Positions 35,747 to 44,231 of a DNA stretch of 64,000 nucleotides are shown here, piece by piece. The notes under the pieces were generated by a model. It saw only the letters and a program-made list of their open reading frames with translations, ran no database searches and was not told the DNA's origin. Origin of the DNA: Burkholderiales bacterium (GTDB lineage Bacteria > Pseudomonadota > Gammaproteobacteria > Burkholderiales > Burkholderiaceae_C); the NCBI GenBank assembly GCA_028868995.1, contig JAGWTH010000011.1, positions 20,749 through 84,748 on the forward strand, given 5' to 3'. Made by a program: the position numbers and the translations under genes. Positions within the stretch are counted from its first letter, which is position 1. Every line of letters begins with the position of its first letter.

Positions 35747-37162
35747 ATGAACGCCAGCCTCGCCACCGTTTCCTACATCGGTTCCACCATCCTGTTCATC
35801 CTGAGCCTGGGCGGCCTGTCGAACCCGGAGACCGCCCGCCGCGGCAACCTGTTCGGCATCATCGGCATGGCCATCGCGGTGCTGGCCACGGTGTTCGGCC
35901 CGCGCGTCACGGCGGCCGGCTATCCGTGGATCGTCGCGGCCCTGCTCGTCGGCGCCAGCGTCGGCCTGCTCGCCGCCAAGAAGGTGCAGATGACGCAGAT
36001 GCCGGAGCTGGTCGCCCTGATGCACAGCCTGGTCGGCCTCGCGGCCTGCCTGGTCGGCTTCGCCAGCTACGTCGACACCTCGGTCGTCTTCGAGGGCGCC
36101 GAGCATTCCATCCACGTGATGGAGATCTACATCGGCATCCTGATCGGCGCGATCACCTTCTCGGGCTCGATCATCGCCTTCGGCAAGCTGTCCGGAAAGA
36201 TCGGGGGCAAGCCGCTGCTGCTGCCCGCGCGCCACTGGATCAACCTGGTCGGCCTGCTGGTCGTCATCTATTTCGGCCACGCCTTCCTGCACGCGCAGAG
36301 CATCCAGGCCGGCATGACGCCGCTGATCGTGATGACCGTGATCGCGCTGCTGTTCGGCATCCACATGGTGATGGCCATCGGCGGCGCCGACATGCCGGTG
36401 GTGGTCTCCATGCTGAACAGCTACTCGGGCTGGGCGGCCGCCGCCACGGGCTTCATGCTGAGCAACGACCTGCTGATCGTGGTGGGGGCGCTGGTCGGCT
36501 CCTCGGGCGCCATCCTGTCCTACATCATGTGCCGCGCGATGAACCGCAACTTCCTGAGCGTGATCGCCGGGGGCTTCGGCAGCGGCGGCGGCGCGGCGCC
36601 CGCGGCCCAGGGCGGTGCGGCGCCGCCGGCCGGCGAGGTGTCGCCGATCGGCGCGGCGGAGACGGCGGAACTGCTGCGCGATGCCAAGAACGTCATCATC
36701 GTCCCCGGCTACGGCATGGCGGTGGCCCAGGCGCAGCACACGGTGTTCGAGATCACCCGGCTGCTGCGCGAGAAGGGCGTCAACGTGCGCTTCGGCATCC
36801 ACCCGGTGGCCGGGCGCATGCCGGGCCACATGAACGTGCTGCTCGCCGAGGCCAAGGTGCCGTACGACATCGTGCTGGAGATGGACGAGATCAACGAGGA
36901 CTTCCCGGAAACGGACGTCACCATGGTGATCGGCGCCAACGACATCGTGAACCCGGCCGCGCAGGACGACCCGGCCAGCCCGATCGCCGGCATGCCGGTG
37001 CTGGAAGTGTGGAAGGCCAGGACCTCCGTGGTGATGAAGCGCAGCATGGCGTCCGGCTACGCGGGCGTGGACAATCCGCTGTTCTACAAGGACAACAACC
37101 GCATGCTGTTCGGCGACGCCAAGAAGATGCTGGACGAGGTGCTGGCGGCGCTGAAGTCCTGA
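35747..37162 (+). CDS. pntB: NAD(P) transhydrogenase subunit beta
   Basis: A 471-residue partner of PntA with about nine membrane helices (1-285, for example [39 protein letters not shown]) and the NADP(H)-binding domain III at the C-terminus: [66 protein letters not shown] Gly/Ala/Pro linker (about 280-300) joins the two. AAGGAGG lies 8 nt before the ATG and 15 bp separate it from pntA, so the two form one operon. Confidence 0.97.
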   Translation: MNASLATVSYIGSTILFILSLGGLSNPETARRGNLFGIIGMAIAVLATVFGPRVTAAGYPWIVAALLVGASVGLLAAKKVQMTQMPELVALMHSLVGLAACLVGFASYVDTSVVFEGAEHSIHVMEIYIGILIGAITFSGSIIAFGKLSGKIGGKPLLLPARHWINLVGLLVVIYFGHAFLHAQSIQAGMTPLIVMTVIALLFGIHMVMAIGGADMPVVVSMLNSYSGWAAAATGFMLSNDLLIVVGALVGSSGAILSYIMCRAMNRNFLSVIAGGFGSGGGAAPAAQGGAAPPAGEVSPIGAAETAELLRDAKNVIIVPGYGMAVAQAQHTVFEITRLLREKGVNVRFGIHPVAGRMPGHMNVLLAEAKVPYDIVLEMDEINEDFPETDVTMVIGANDIVNPAAQDDPASPIAGMPVLEVWKARTSVVMKRSMASGYAGVDNPLFYKDNNRMLFGDAKKMLDEVLAALKS

Positions 37163-37178
37163 GCCGAGGAGACCAGGC

Positions 37179-38855
37179 ATGAACGAACGCCCCTGGCTGG
37201 CCGCCTATCCGAGCGGCGTGCCGACCGACATCGACCCGTCGCAATACGGGTCGCTGGTGCAGCTGCTGGAGGAGAGCTTCCAGAAGCACGCGAGCCGTCC
37301 CGCCTACGCGTTCATGGGCCGGGACCTGAGCTACGGTGAGACCGACGCCCTCAGCCGGGCCTTCGCCGCCTACCTGCAGGGGCTGGGTCTCGCCAAGGGC
37401 GACCGGGTGGCGATCATGATGCCCAACGTGCCGCAGTACCCGGTGGCGGTGGCCGGCATCCTGCGCGCCGGCCTGGTGATCGTGAACGTCAACCCGCTGT
37501 ACACCCCGCGCGAGCTGGAGCACCAGCTCAAGGACTCCGGCGCGAAGGCCATCGTCATCATCGAGAACTTCGCCAGCACGCTGCAGCAGTGCATCGCCCA
37601 CACGCCGGTCCAGCACGTGGTGCTGGCCAGCATGGGCGACCTGCTGGGCACGCTCAAGGGCGCGCTGGTGAACTACGTGGTGCGGCGGGTGAAGAAGATG
37701 GTGCCCGCCTTCAGCCTGCCCGGCGCGGTGAAGTTCGGGGAGGCCGTCGAGCGCGGCCGCCGCGGCACTCTGCGCCGGCCGGACGTGAAGGCCGACGACG
37801 TCGCGGTGCTGCAGTACACCGGCGGCACCACGGGCGTGTCCAAGGGCGCCGTGCTCCTGCACCGCAACGTGATCGCCAACGTGCTGCAGTCCGAGGCCTG
37901 GAACCGGCCGGTGATGGAGAAGGTGCCGGCCGGCGAGCAGCCGACCACGGTGTGCGCGCTGCCCCTGTACCACATCTTCGCCTTCACCGTGGGGATGATG
38001 CTGAGCCTGCGCACCGGCGGCCGGCTGATCCTGATCCCCAATCCGCGCGACCTGCCGGCGGTGCTGAAGGAGCTGTCGAAGTACAGGTTCCACAGCTTCC
38101 CGGCCGTCAACACGCTGTTCAACGGCCTGGCCCACCACCCCGACTTCGGCAAGGTGGACTGGTCGAACCTCAAGGTCTCGGTGGGCGGCGGCATGGCGGT
38201 GCAGGGCGCGGTGGCGAAGCTCTGGCTGGAGAAAACCGGCTGCCCCATCTGCGAGGGCTACGGCCTGTCGGAGACCTCCCCCTCGGCCAGCTGCAACCCG
38301 GTCACCAGCACCGAATTCACCGGCACCATCGGCGTGCCGCTGCCCTCGACCGTCATGAAGTGCCTGGACGACGCGGGCAACGAGGTGCCGCAGGGCCGGC
38401 CGGGCGAGATCGCGATCCGGGGCCCGCAGGTGATGGCTGGCTACTGGCAGCGCCCGGACGAGACGGCCAAGGTCATGACCGCCGACGGCTTCTTCAAGAG
38501 CGGCGACATCGGCGTGATGGACGAGCGCGGCTACTTCCGGATCGTCGACCGCAAGAAGGACATGGTGCTGGTCTCCGGCTTCAACGTGTACCCGAACGAG
38601 GTCGAGGACGTGGTCATGCAGCTGCCCGGCGTGGCCGAGTGCGCGGTGGTCGGCGTGCCCGACGAGAAGACGGGCGAGGCGGTGAAGCTCGTGATCGTCA
38701 AGCGCGACCCGGACCTCACCGAGGAAAAAGTCCGCGAGTTCTGCCGCGCCAACCTCACCGGCTACAAGCAGCCGCGCGTGATCGAGTTCCGCACCGACCT
38801 GCCGAAGACGCCCGTGGGCAAGATCCTGCGGCGCGAGCTGCGCGACGGGAAGTAG
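37179..38855 (+). CDS. fadD: Long-chain fatty acid--CoA ligase
   Basis: A 558-residue AMP-forming acyl-CoA synthetase with the FadD layout: N-terminal RPAYAFMGRDLSYGE, P-loop YTGGTTGVSKGAVLLHRN (about 215-231), ALPLYHIFAFTVGMM, YGLSETSPSASCNP, SGDIGVMDERGYFRIVDRKK and the fatty-acyl signature NVYPNEVEDVV, ending in KTPVGKILRRELR. It activates fatty acids for beta-oxidation or lipid synthesis at the inner membrane. It starts 16 bp after pntB, so it may be transcribed with the transhydrogenase genes. Confidence 0.93.
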   Translation: MNERPWLAAYPSGVPTDIDPSQYGSLVQLLEESFQKHASRPAYAFMGRDLSYGETDALSRAFAAYLQGLGLAKGDRVAIMMPNVPQYPVAVAGILRAGLVIVNVNPLYTPRELEHQLKDSGAKAIVIIENFASTLQQCIAHTPVQHVVLASMGDLLGTLKGALVNYVVRRVKKMVPAFSLPGAVKFGEAVERGRRGTLRRPDVKADDVAVLQYTGGTTGVSKGAVLLHRNVIANVLQSEAWNRPVMEKVPAGEQPTTVCALPLYHIFAFTVGMMLSLRTGGRLILIPNPRDLPAVLKELSKYRFHSFPAVNTLFNGLAHHPDFGKVDWSNLKVSVGGGMAVQGAVAKLWLEKTGCPICEGYGLSETSPSASCNPVTSTEFTGTIGVPLPSTVMKCLDDAGNEVPQGRPGEIAIRGPQVMAGYWQRPDETAKVMTADGFFKSGDIGVMDERGYFRIVDRKKDMVLVSGFNVYPNEVEDVVMQLPGVAECAVVGVPDEKTGEAVKLVIVKRDPDLTEEKVREFCRANLTGYKQPRVIEFRTDLPKTPVGKILRRELRDGK

Positions 38856-38884
38856 GCCCGGGCGACCCGCGGTGGCGCTGGGTG

Positions 38885-38890
38885 CAAAAT
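38885..38890 (+). promoter_or_regulatory. -10-like CAAAAT, leaderless spacing to the nucleosidase gene
   Basis: CAAAAT, then exactly 6 nt, then ATG 38897; no Shine-Dalgarno. Confidence 0.45.
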
Positions 38891-38896
38891 GCCCCG

Positions 38897-39592
38897 ATGC
38901 GCACCGCCATCGTCTCCGCCATGCACGAGGAACTCTCCGCCGTGCTGGCGCTGCTGCCCGACGAGCGCAGGCAGGTCGCCGGCGGCCGCGAGTTCTGGGT
39001 CGGCCACCTGCACGGGCAGGAGGTGGTCGCGGTGCTTTCGCGCATCGGCAAGGTGGCCGCGGCCACCACGGCCGTCGCGCTGATCGAGCGCTTCGGCGTC
39101 GACCGCATCGTTTTCACCGGCGTGGCCGGCGGCCTCGCGCCCGGGGTGAACCGCGGCGACGTCGTGGTCGCCGACGCCTTCCTGCAGCACGACCTCGATG
39201 CCTCGCCGCTGTTCCCGCGCTACGAGGTGCCGCTGTACGGCACCGACCGCTTCCCCACCGACCCGGCACTGACCGGGCAGCTCGCCGCCGCCGTGCGCCA
39301 GGCACTGCACGGCGCGCACGTGCACCGCGGCCTGGTGGTGAGCGGCGACCGCTTCGTCGCCAGCGCGCCCGAGAGCCTGGCGCTGCAGCAGGCGCTGCCC
39401 GATGCGCTGGCGGTGGAGATGGAGGGAGCGGCCTTCGCCCAGGTGTGCCGCGACTACGGCGTGCCTTTCGCCGCCGTGCGCACGGTGTCCGACCGCGCCG
39501 ACGACGCGGCCCATGGCGACTTCCTGAGCTTCATCGACGAGGTCGCGAGCCGGCACTCGGCGGCCATCGTGCGGGCTTTCCTCGGCGGCTGA
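38897..39592 (+). CDS. mtnN: 5'-methylthioadenosine/S-adenosylhomocysteine nucleosidase
   Basis: A 231-residue enzyme hydrolysing the glycosidic bond of MTA, SAH and 5'-deoxyadenosine, so relieving product inhibition of SAM-dependent enzymes. Motifs: IVSAMHEELSAVLALL (Glu near 12), VFTGVAGGLAPGV, HDLDASPL, SGDRFV, VEMEGAAFAQVC (the ribose-binding MEGAA) and TVSDRADD with the catalytic Asp. Length and motifs match MtnN/Pfs closely. It is convergent with the outer-membrane-like gene, 9 bp between stops. Confidence 0.93.
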   Translation: MRTAIVSAMHEELSAVLALLPDERRQVAGGREFWVGHLHGQEVVAVLSRIGKVAAATTAVALIERFGVDRIVFTGVAGGLAPGVNRGDVVVADAFLQHDLDASPLFPRYEVPLYGTDRFPTDPALTGQLAAAVRQALHGAHVHRGLVVSGDRFVASAPESLALQQALPDALAVEMEGAAFAQVCRDYGVPFAAVRTVSDRADDAAHGDFLSFIDEVASRHSAAIVRAFLGG

Positions 39593-39601
39593 GGGGCGCT
39601 C

Positions 39602-40282
39602 CTACTTGCGGTCCAGGGCGATGGTGAGGCCGACCGTCCAGTACGAAGGCAGGGGGCCGCTCAGGCGCTGCGCGTAACTGGTGTCCACCGACCAGCCCGG
39701 CCCGGGGGCAAAGCGCGCCCCGGCGCGCGCGTAGTGGGTCTGCGTGTCCAGGTAGCGCTCGGCGACGAAGGACCAGCGTTCCACCGGGGCCCATTCGGCG
39801 GCGATGCCGCCGCGCGGCAGGTCGCGGTCGCCGCGCAGCCAGTCGTGCCCCGCGTTGAAGTGCAGGTCCAGGCTGTCCGTCACGTTCCAGGTGGCCAGGG
39901 CATTCAGTCGGGTGGCGGCGTAGCGGGGGTGCTGGCGGGCGGCCCAGACCGGCATCAGGTCGAGGCCCACGGCGAAGCCCTCCGTGACGGGGCGGGCCCA
40001 CTTCATCTCCAGGTTCCACTGGGTGGCCGAGGCGCCGTCGCCGCGCGCATGTTCGCCGGCGCCGTTGAACTCCACCGGCCCCACACGGCAGTTGGCGCCC
40101 GCGTGCAGCAGTTGCCCGCCGCCGCGATAGCCGCTGACCCAGGACTCCTGCTCGCACTGGCCCGGCTCCAGGATCGTCGCGTCGTCCACCGCGTGGTGAC
40201 CGCCGGCCGCGTGCGCCACCGCGCAGGTGCCGGCCAGCGCCATGATGAGGGCGGCCTGGCGGCCCGGTCGTCGCCTGCTCAT
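39602..40282 (-). CDS. Predicted outer-membrane beta-barrel-like protein
   Basis: A 226-residue exported protein of unknown function. A signal peptide (RQAALIMALAGTCAVAHA, about 9-25) is followed by a His/Asp-rich start, two cysteines (CEQES and ANCRV, possible disulfide) and then alternating amphipathic strands (TQWNLEMKWARPV, RLNALATWNVTDSLDLHFN, YWTVGLTIALDRK). The end pattern and strand alternation suggest a small outer-membrane barrel. It follows corA by 25 bp on the same strand, so it is probably co-transcribed with the Mg/Co channel gene. No family name could be given. Confidence 0.72.
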   Translation of the reverse strand: MSRRRPGRQAALIMALAGTCAVAHAAGGHHAVDDATILEPGQCEQESWVSGYRGGGQLLHAGANCRVGPVEFNGAGEHARGDGASATQWNLEMKWARPVTEGFAVGLDLMPVWAARQHPRYAATRLNALATWNVTDSLDLHFNAGHDWLRGDRDLPRGGIAAEWAPVERWSFVAERYLDTQTHYARAGARFAPGPGWSVDTSYAQRLSGPLPSYWTVGLTIALDRK

Positions 40283-40307
40283 GTCCCTGCGTCCGCGCCG
40301 CCGGCCG

Positions 40308-41303
40308 CTAGCTGAGCCAGCCGCGGCGGCCGAAGTACCACATCGGCGCCGCGGCGCTGGCGATCATCAGCACCACGACGTAGGGATAGCTGAACACCGG
40401 ACCCAGCCAGTCGAGCTCGGGGAACTTCATGTTCATGCCGTAGATGCTCGCCACCAGCGTCGGCGGCAGCAGCGCCACGCTGGCCACCGAGAAGATCTTG
40501 ATGATCTTGTTCTGGTTGATGTTGATGAAGCCGACGGTGGCGTCCATCAGGAAGTTGATCTTGTCGAACAGGAAGGCGGTGTGGTTGTCCAGCGACTCGA
40601 TGTCGCGCAGGATCTGCCGCGCCTCCTCGAACTGCTCGGCGGTCAGCATGCGGCTGCGCATCATGAAGCTCACCGCGCGGCGCGTGTCCATCACGCTGCG
40701 GCGGATGCGCCCGTTCAGGTCCTCCTGCCGCGCGATCGCCTCCAGCGCCTCGCCCGCCAGGGTGTCGCTCACCTTGCCCGAGAGCACCTTCTTGCTGACC
40801 TTCTCGAGGTCGTCGTAGATGCCCTCCAGGGTGTCCGCGGAGTATTCCGCGTCGGCGTCGAACAGCTTGAGCAGCACTTCCTTGGCGTCGGCGATCAGCC
40901 CGGGCGCGCGGCGCGCGCGCAGGCGCAGCAGCCGGAACACCGGGACGTCCTCGTCGTGGATGGAGAACAGCACGCCATGGCTCTTGAGGCTCTCGTTCAT
41001 CAGGTTGAGGATGAACGCCACGCGCACCGCGTGCGGCTCGTCGCCGGCGCCGGCCGCCAGGAAGTCGCTGCGGATGTGCAGGTCGCCGTTGTCCTCCTCG
41101 TAGAAGCGGGCGGACTCCTCGATGTCCTCGTCCATCGCGTCCTCCGGGATGGACAGGCCGTAGTACTGCTTGACCCAGCGCTTCTCCTCCGGGGTGGGCG
41201 ACTCCAGGTCGACCCAGACCGGCTGGAAGCGGGAAAGCTCCTCCAGCGACTCGATCTCCTCCTGGAAGAGCCGGCCGTTGGCGAGCGTGAAGATGTTGAG
41301 CAT
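40308..41303 (-). CDS. corA: CorA-family magnesium/cobalt transporter
   Basis: A 331-residue pentameric divalent-cation channel. A long acidic and helical cytoplasmic domain (MDEDIEESARFYEEDNGDL, helix 200-270) leads to two C-terminal helices with the signature YGMNMKFPE (GMN 289-291) between them. The start ATG 41303 gives MLNIFTLANGRLFQEE as in other CorA proteins; 17 further in-frame residues upstream are not family-like. Its upstream region is long (about 370 bp) with several hairpins and may hold leader-type control, but I do not recognise a known Mg-sensing element. Confidence 0.94.
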   Translation of the reverse strand: MLNIFTLANGRLFQEEIESLEELSRFQPVWVDLESPTPEEKRWVKQYYGLSIPEDAMDEDIEESARFYEEDNGDLHIRSDFLAAGAGDEPHAVRVAFILNLMNESLKSHGVLFSIHDEDVPVFRLLRLRARRAPGLIADAKEVLLKLFDADAEYSADTLEGIYDDLEKVSKKVLSGKVSDTLAGEALEAIARQEDLNGRIRRSVMDTRRAVSFMMRSRMLTAEQFEEARQILRDIESLDNHTAFLFDKINFLMDATVGFININQNKIIKIFSVASVALLPPTLVASIYGMNMKFPELDWLGPVFSYPYVVVLMIASAAAPMWYFGRRGWLS

Positions 41304-41435
41304 GGCTCCGTCCCGTGCGTTGTCGTGGTCTGTGCGGCGGCAGGGTGCTTCCAACGCGCCGCGGCACGGGCGTTGAAAGCTACCGACTGGGGTAGGTTTC
41401 CAAGGAGCGCTCTCCTGATCAGTGGGGTGCGCCGA

Positions 41436-41567
41436 TTATGCCGCGCCGGCCATCCGGTGCTCGATGGTGAGCGTCTGGAACTCGGCCGGGTCGAGGCCTT
41501 CGTGGATGACGGTGTCGAGGTTCGTCCGGATCCCCCGCGCCCCGCCGGGGGCGCGCTCGCAGGACAA
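41436..41567 (-). pseudogene. Short coding-like remnant or 43-residue ORF upstream of corA
   Basis: Read on the minus strand from TTG 41567 to TAA 41436 the translation ends RTNLDTVIHEGLDPAEFQTL and then TIEHRMAGAA. Wobble positions in this last third are almost all C or G, as in real genes here, and the peptide looks like the C-terminus of a normal soluble protein. An in-frame TAG at 41573-41571 closes it upstream. It may be the 3' end of a decayed gene or a genuine small protein; no start signal is convincing. Confidence 0.3.
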
Positions 41568-41636
41568 ATCCTACACGGCTGGGCCGGAACGTCCGACACG
41601 GCGGCCCGCAAGCGGGCCCTACATTGACAAGGACGA

Positions 41637-41654
41637 GCCGGACCGTAGTCCGGC
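41637..41654. promoter_or_regulatory. Hairpin/inverted repeat GCCGGAC-CGTA-GTCCGGC
   Basis: A perfect 7-bp inverted repeat with a 4-nt loop, between a TTGACA box (41624-41629) and the AGGAGG of the first small ORF (41662-41667). It overlaps where a -10 would fall and could be an operator or a 5'-UTR hairpin. Confidence 0.4.
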
Positions 41655-41672
41655 AGCACGCCAGGAGGCGAC

Positions 41673-41861
41673 ATGATCCAGCGAGCGACCGATCCGACCG
41701 CCAGCCGTCCCGGCTGGCGTCCGGCCGAGGCCCGGTCCGTCGTCCCGGCCCGCCAGCCCCCTCGCAGCGGCCATGCCTGGCCCTTCCTCAGCCGGCAGGC
41801 GGAACACGCCGCCGGCCCGCAGCCCAACCCGCGTCGGCGCAGCAGCGATTTCGCCAGCTGA
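41673..41861 (+). CDS. Small protein, 62 residues, unknown
   Basis: ATG 41673 is preceded by a full AGGAGG at 41662-41667 (5-nt spacing), the strongest reason to call a gene. The product is basic and Pro/Arg/Ala-rich with no hydrophobic helix: MIQRATDPTASRPGW at the start and RRRSSDFAS at the end. I do not recognise it. A second small ORF with its own ribosome site starts 23 bp after its stop, so the two form a small operon. Confidence 0.5.
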   Translation: MIQRATDPTASRPGWRPAEARSVVPARQPPRSGHAWPFLSRQAEHAAGPQPNPRRRSSDFAS

Positions 41862-41884
41862 GGCCACGGCGCCCGGAGTCCCTC

Positions 41885-42055
41885 ATGCACAAGGAACCCA
41901 AGTCCAACCGACGCTTCCAGGACACGCCCCGCGACAAGCTGCAGGGCGACCGGACGGAGCACGCCAACCTGGAGCGTCCCGGCGCGCGGGCGCATCCGCG
42001 GGCCGGCGGCGGCTGGCCGCGGCCGGAGGCCGCCGCGGCCTGGCGCCTGCGCTGA
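41885..42055 (+). CDS. Small protein, 56 residues, unknown
   Basis: ATG 41885 is preceded by GGAG at 41875-41878 (6-nt spacing). The product is very hydrophilic and charged in its first half (MHKEPKSNRRFQDTPRDKLQ, GDRTEHANLE) and Gly/Arg/Ala-rich after. It has no membrane segment or Cys. It follows the 62-residue ORF and precedes a GC hairpin at 42081-42097 that may end the transcript. No family is recognised. Confidence 0.5.
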   Translation: MHKEPKSNRRFQDTPRDKLQGDRTEHANLERPGARAHPRAGGGWPRPEAAAAWRLR

Positions 42056-42080
42056 TCCCGCCTTCGACCGCCGTCCGCGC

Positions 42081-42097
42081 GGGCCGGTCGCCGGCCC
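42081..42097. terminator. GC hairpin after the small ORFs
   Basis: GGGCCGG-TCG-CCGGCCC, a perfect 7-bp stem 25 bp after the second small ORF's stop. No T-tract follows, so this may be a pause or rho-dependent end rather than an intrinsic terminator. The rest of 42056-42340 holds the hpf promoter and no ORF I would support. Confidence 0.35.
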
Positions 42098-42230
42098 TGG
42101 CAGGGATGCGCGCACCTGGCAAGCCCGCCCGTCATCCGGGGCGCCGCGCATGCAGAACGCCGGGTGCGACGCGCACTTGCGCGAGGCCGGCGGCCTCTGC
42201 CGGACGCCTGCGGGCCTTGAGGGAAATCAA

Positions 42231-42259
42231 TGGACTTTTCCAGGACCCCCGGGCATAGT
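42231..42259 (+). promoter_or_regulatory. Candidate hpf promoter
   Basis: TGGACT (42231-42236), 17-bp spacer, CATAGT (42254-42259); each hexamer matches 4 of 6 consensus bases. It would give a 5' UTR of about 75 nt ahead of the AGGAGG of hpf. I found no sigma-54 type (GG-N10-GC) promoter here. Confidence 0.35.
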
Positions 42260-42340
42260 GGGTCGCAGAGAGAACCGCATCCGCAACGAGATTCCTTCCC
42301 GCGCCGCAACGGCGCATCGTCAAGCGAAACAGGAGGCTCC

Positions 42341-42670
42341 ATGAACCTGACGATCAGCGGTCACCACCTCGAAGTCACCCCGGCGCTGCGCGATTACGTG
42401 ACCACCAAGCTCGATCGCATCACCCGTCATTTCGACCAGGTCGTGGACATCAAGGTGCTACTCACCGTTGAAAAGCAGAAGGAGAAGGAACGAAGGCAGA
42501 GGGCGGAATGCCGCATCCACGTGAAGGGCAACGACATGTTCGCCGAGAGTGCCCACCAGGACCTCTACGCCGCGCTCGACGAGCTGGTGGACAAGCTGGA
42601 CCGACAGGTGGGCCGGCACAAGACCCGCATGCAGGACCACCACTGCGACGCGCCGAAACGGGTGATGTGA
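42341..42670 (+). CDS. hpf: Ribosome hibernation-promoting factor (HPF/YfiA family)
   Basis: A 109-residue short-form HPF that binds the 30S decoding centre and promotes ribosome dimerisation or inactivation in stationary phase. [43 protein letters not shown] and [21 protein letters not shown] are the family blocks. AGGAGG is 4 nt upstream. In many proteobacteria it lies behind rpoN and before ptsN; here ptsN and hprK follow, but rpoN is absent upstream and small unknown ORFs are there instead. Confidence 0.95.
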   Translation: MNLTISGHHLEVTPALRDYVTTKLDRITRHFDQVVDIKVLLTVEKQKEKERRQRAECRIHVKGNDMFAESAHQDLYAALDELVDKLDRQVGRHKTRMQDHHCDAPKRVM

Positions 42671-42675
42671 AGGCG

Positions 42676-42704
42676 AAAAAAAGGCCCCTGACGGGGCCTT
42701 TTCC
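42676..42704. terminator. Intrinsic terminator after hpf
   Basis: Stem AAGGCCCC (42681-42688) / GGGGCCTT (42693-42700) with loop TGAC, followed by TTCCTT and preceded by a run of A. It lies just past the hpf stop and can act in both directions. It separates hpf from ptsN, which has its own promoter-like sequence downstream. Confidence 0.85.
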
Positions 42705-42747
42705 TTGCCTGCCTGTCGTCGCGACGGGGGGGTCGGCCGTTTTGGTG

Positions 42748-42772
42748 CGGTGCACCGTGACAAGTGCATAAT
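42748..42772 (+). promoter_or_regulatory. ptsN upstream site: palindrome plus -10-like CATAAT
   Basis: A perfect 10-bp palindrome CGGTGCACCG (42748-42757) lies just upstream of CATAAT (42767-42772), which is 14 nt before the ptsN ATG. The palindrome falls in the spacer of a possible promoter and could be an operator. There is no better promoter between the hpf terminator and ptsN. Confidence 0.4.
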
Positions 42773-42786
42773 GCGCCCCAGCCATC

Positions 42787-43254
42787 ATGAACCGCCTCGC
42801 GTCCATCCTGCCGCCCGCCCAGGTCCTGGTCGGCGTCGACGCCACGAGCAAGAAGCGTGCGTTCGAGGAAGCCGGGCTGCTGTTCGAGAACCTGCACGGG
42901 CTCTCCCGCGCCCTCATCACCGACAGCCTGTTCGCCCGGGAACGCCTGGGCTCCACCGGGCTGGGCCACGGCGTGGCCATCCCCCACGGCCGGATCAAGG
43001 GCCTGAAGGCGCCCATGGCGGCGCTGTTCCAGCTGGCCCAGCCGATCGGCTTCGACGCGCCGGACGAACAGCCGGTCAACCTGCTGATCTTCCTGCTGGT
43101 GCCCGAGGCGGCCACCCAGAAGCACCTGGAGATCCTGTCCGAGATCGCCGAGCTGCTGAGCGACGCGCCGCTGCGCGAGAAGATCCGCACCGCCGCCGAC
43201 GCGAAGCAGCTGCACCGGCTGATCGCCGACTGGCAGTCCGCCCAGCCGCAGTAG
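42787..43254 (+). CDS. ptsN: PTS IIA-like nitrogen regulatory protein PtsN
   Basis: A 155-residue EIIA-Ntr, regulatory phosphoprotein of the PTS-Ntr chain, which affects potassium transport and nitrogen/carbon balance. The phosphorylated His67 is in [33 protein letters not shown] and LREKIRTA match the family. Its position next to hprK is the conserved betaproteobacterial arrangement and suggests that the incomplete PTS here is regulatory, not for sugar import. A kup potassium transporter gene lies 11 kb away; PtsN is known to affect K+ uptake in enterobacteria. Confidence 0.95.
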   Translation: MNRLASILPPAQVLVGVDATSKKRAFEEAGLLFENLHGLSRALITDSLFARERLGSTGLGHGVAIPHGRIKGLKAPMAALFQLAQPIGFDAPDEQPVNLLIFLLVPEAATQKHLEILSEIAELLSDAPLREKIRTAADAKQLHRLIADWQSAQPQ

Positions 43255-43276
43255 CCTGGAGCGTGGGCGGGCCCGC

Positions 43277-44227
43277 TTGAAACCCACCGTCGTCAGCGCC
43301 GACGTCCTGTTCGAGGACCATCGCGCCCAGCTCAAGTGGGAGTGGGTCGCCGGCCTGGGCGCGTCCGAGCGGCGGTTCGACGAGGTGGCCGTGCGCGAGG
43401 CGCGCTCCGGCGCCGACCTGGTGGGCTACCTGAACTACATCCACCCCTACCGGGTGCAGATCCTCGGCGAGCGCGAGGTCGCCTACCTCACCAACGCCAC
43501 CCAGGAGGATTGCGCGCGGCGCATCTCCCGCATCGTGACGCTGGAGCCGCCGGTGCTGGTGCTGACCGACGGCCAGCAGGCGCCCCAGGCGCTGCTGTCC
43601 ATGTGCGAGCGGGCGCAGATCCCCATGTTCGCCACCGGCGAGCCGTCGGCCTTCGTGATCGACGTGCTGCGGGCCTACCTGTCCAAGCACTTCGCCGAGC
43701 GCACCTCCATGCACGGCGTGTTCATGGACATCCTGGGCCTGGGCGTGCTGATCACCGGCGAGTCGGGCCTGGGCAAGAGCGAGCTGGGCCTGGAGCTGAT
43801 CACCCGCGGCAACGGCCTGGTGGCCGACGACGCGGTGGACCTGTACCGGGTCAACCAGACCACGATCGAGGGCCGCTGCCCCGAGCTGCTGCAGAACCTG
43901 CTGGAGGTGCGCGGCATCGGCCTGCTGGACATCCGGGCCATCTTCGGCGAGACGGCGGTGCGGCGGAAGATGCGCCTGCGCCTGATCGTGCACCTGGTGC
44001 GGCGCGAGACCATGGAGCGCGAGTACGAGCGCCTGCCCTACGAGCCGCTGACCCAGGACGTGCTGGGCGTGCCGGTGCGCAAGTCGGTGATCCCGGTGGT
44101 CGCCGGCCGCAACATGGCCGTGCTGGTGGAGGCGGCCGTTCGCAACACCATCCTGCAGCTGCGCGGCGTCGACACCTACCAGGAATTCGTCGAGCGGCAC
44201 CGCCGCGCGATGGAGAAGGGCGGGTGA
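43277..44227 (+). CDS. hprK: HPr kinase/phosphorylase
   Basis: Bifunctional enzyme that phosphorylates or dephosphorylates HPr on serine. It has 316 residues: an N-terminal domain, catalytic His146 in SMHGVFMDI, Walker A GESGLGKS (161-168), and the HprK signature [18 protein letters not shown] (about 215-232) with the C-terminal [17 protein letters not shown]. All catalytic parts are intact. A TTG start (43277) is used, 22 bp after ptsN; it gives the expected [15 protein letters not shown]-terminus. Its stop is 4 bp from the convergent fur stop. Confidence 0.95.
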   Translation: MKPTVVSADVLFEDHRAQLKWEWVAGLGASERRFDEVAVREARSGADLVGYLNYIHPYRVQILGEREVAYLTNATQEDCARRISRIVTLEPPVLVLTDGQQAPQALLSMCERAQIPMFATGEPSAFVIDVLRAYLSKHFAERTSMHGVFMDILGLGVLITGESGLGKSELGLELITRGNGLVADDAVDLYRVNQTTIEGRCPELLQNLLEVRGIGLLDIRAIFGETAVRRKMRLRLIVHLVRRETMEREYERLPYEPLTQDVLGVPVRKSVIPVVAGRNMAVLVEAAVRNTILQLRGVDTYQEFVERHRRAMEKGG

Positions 44228-44231
44228 ACGC

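Larger units (their letters stand above)
41304..41672. other. Intergenic region upstream of corA and of two small ORFs
   Basis: 369 bp without a secure gene. It holds the corA promoter region (leftward), a short minus-strand ORF remnant (41436-41567), a hairpin GGCCCGC-AA-GCGGGCC (41603-41618), a consensus TTGACA (41624-41629) and a second hairpin (41637-41654) just before the ribosome site of the first small ORF. Nothing matches a riboswitch I know. Confidence 0.6.

Noticed and set aside
41304..41672. Known Mg2+ riboswitch (ykoK/mgtA type) upstream of corA
   Set aside because: The hairpins present are simple GC stems and do not match the conserved loops of these elements.
41424..41676. 84-codon rightward ORF upstream of the small ORFs
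   Set aside because: It is antisense to the better coding-like minus-strand frame, has no ribosome site, and overlaps the hairpins and the TTGACA box.
42181..42340. Sigma-54 promoter ahead of hpf
   Set aside because: No GG-N10-GC pair in the TGGCAC-N5-TTGC context was found; a weak sigma-70-like pair fits better.
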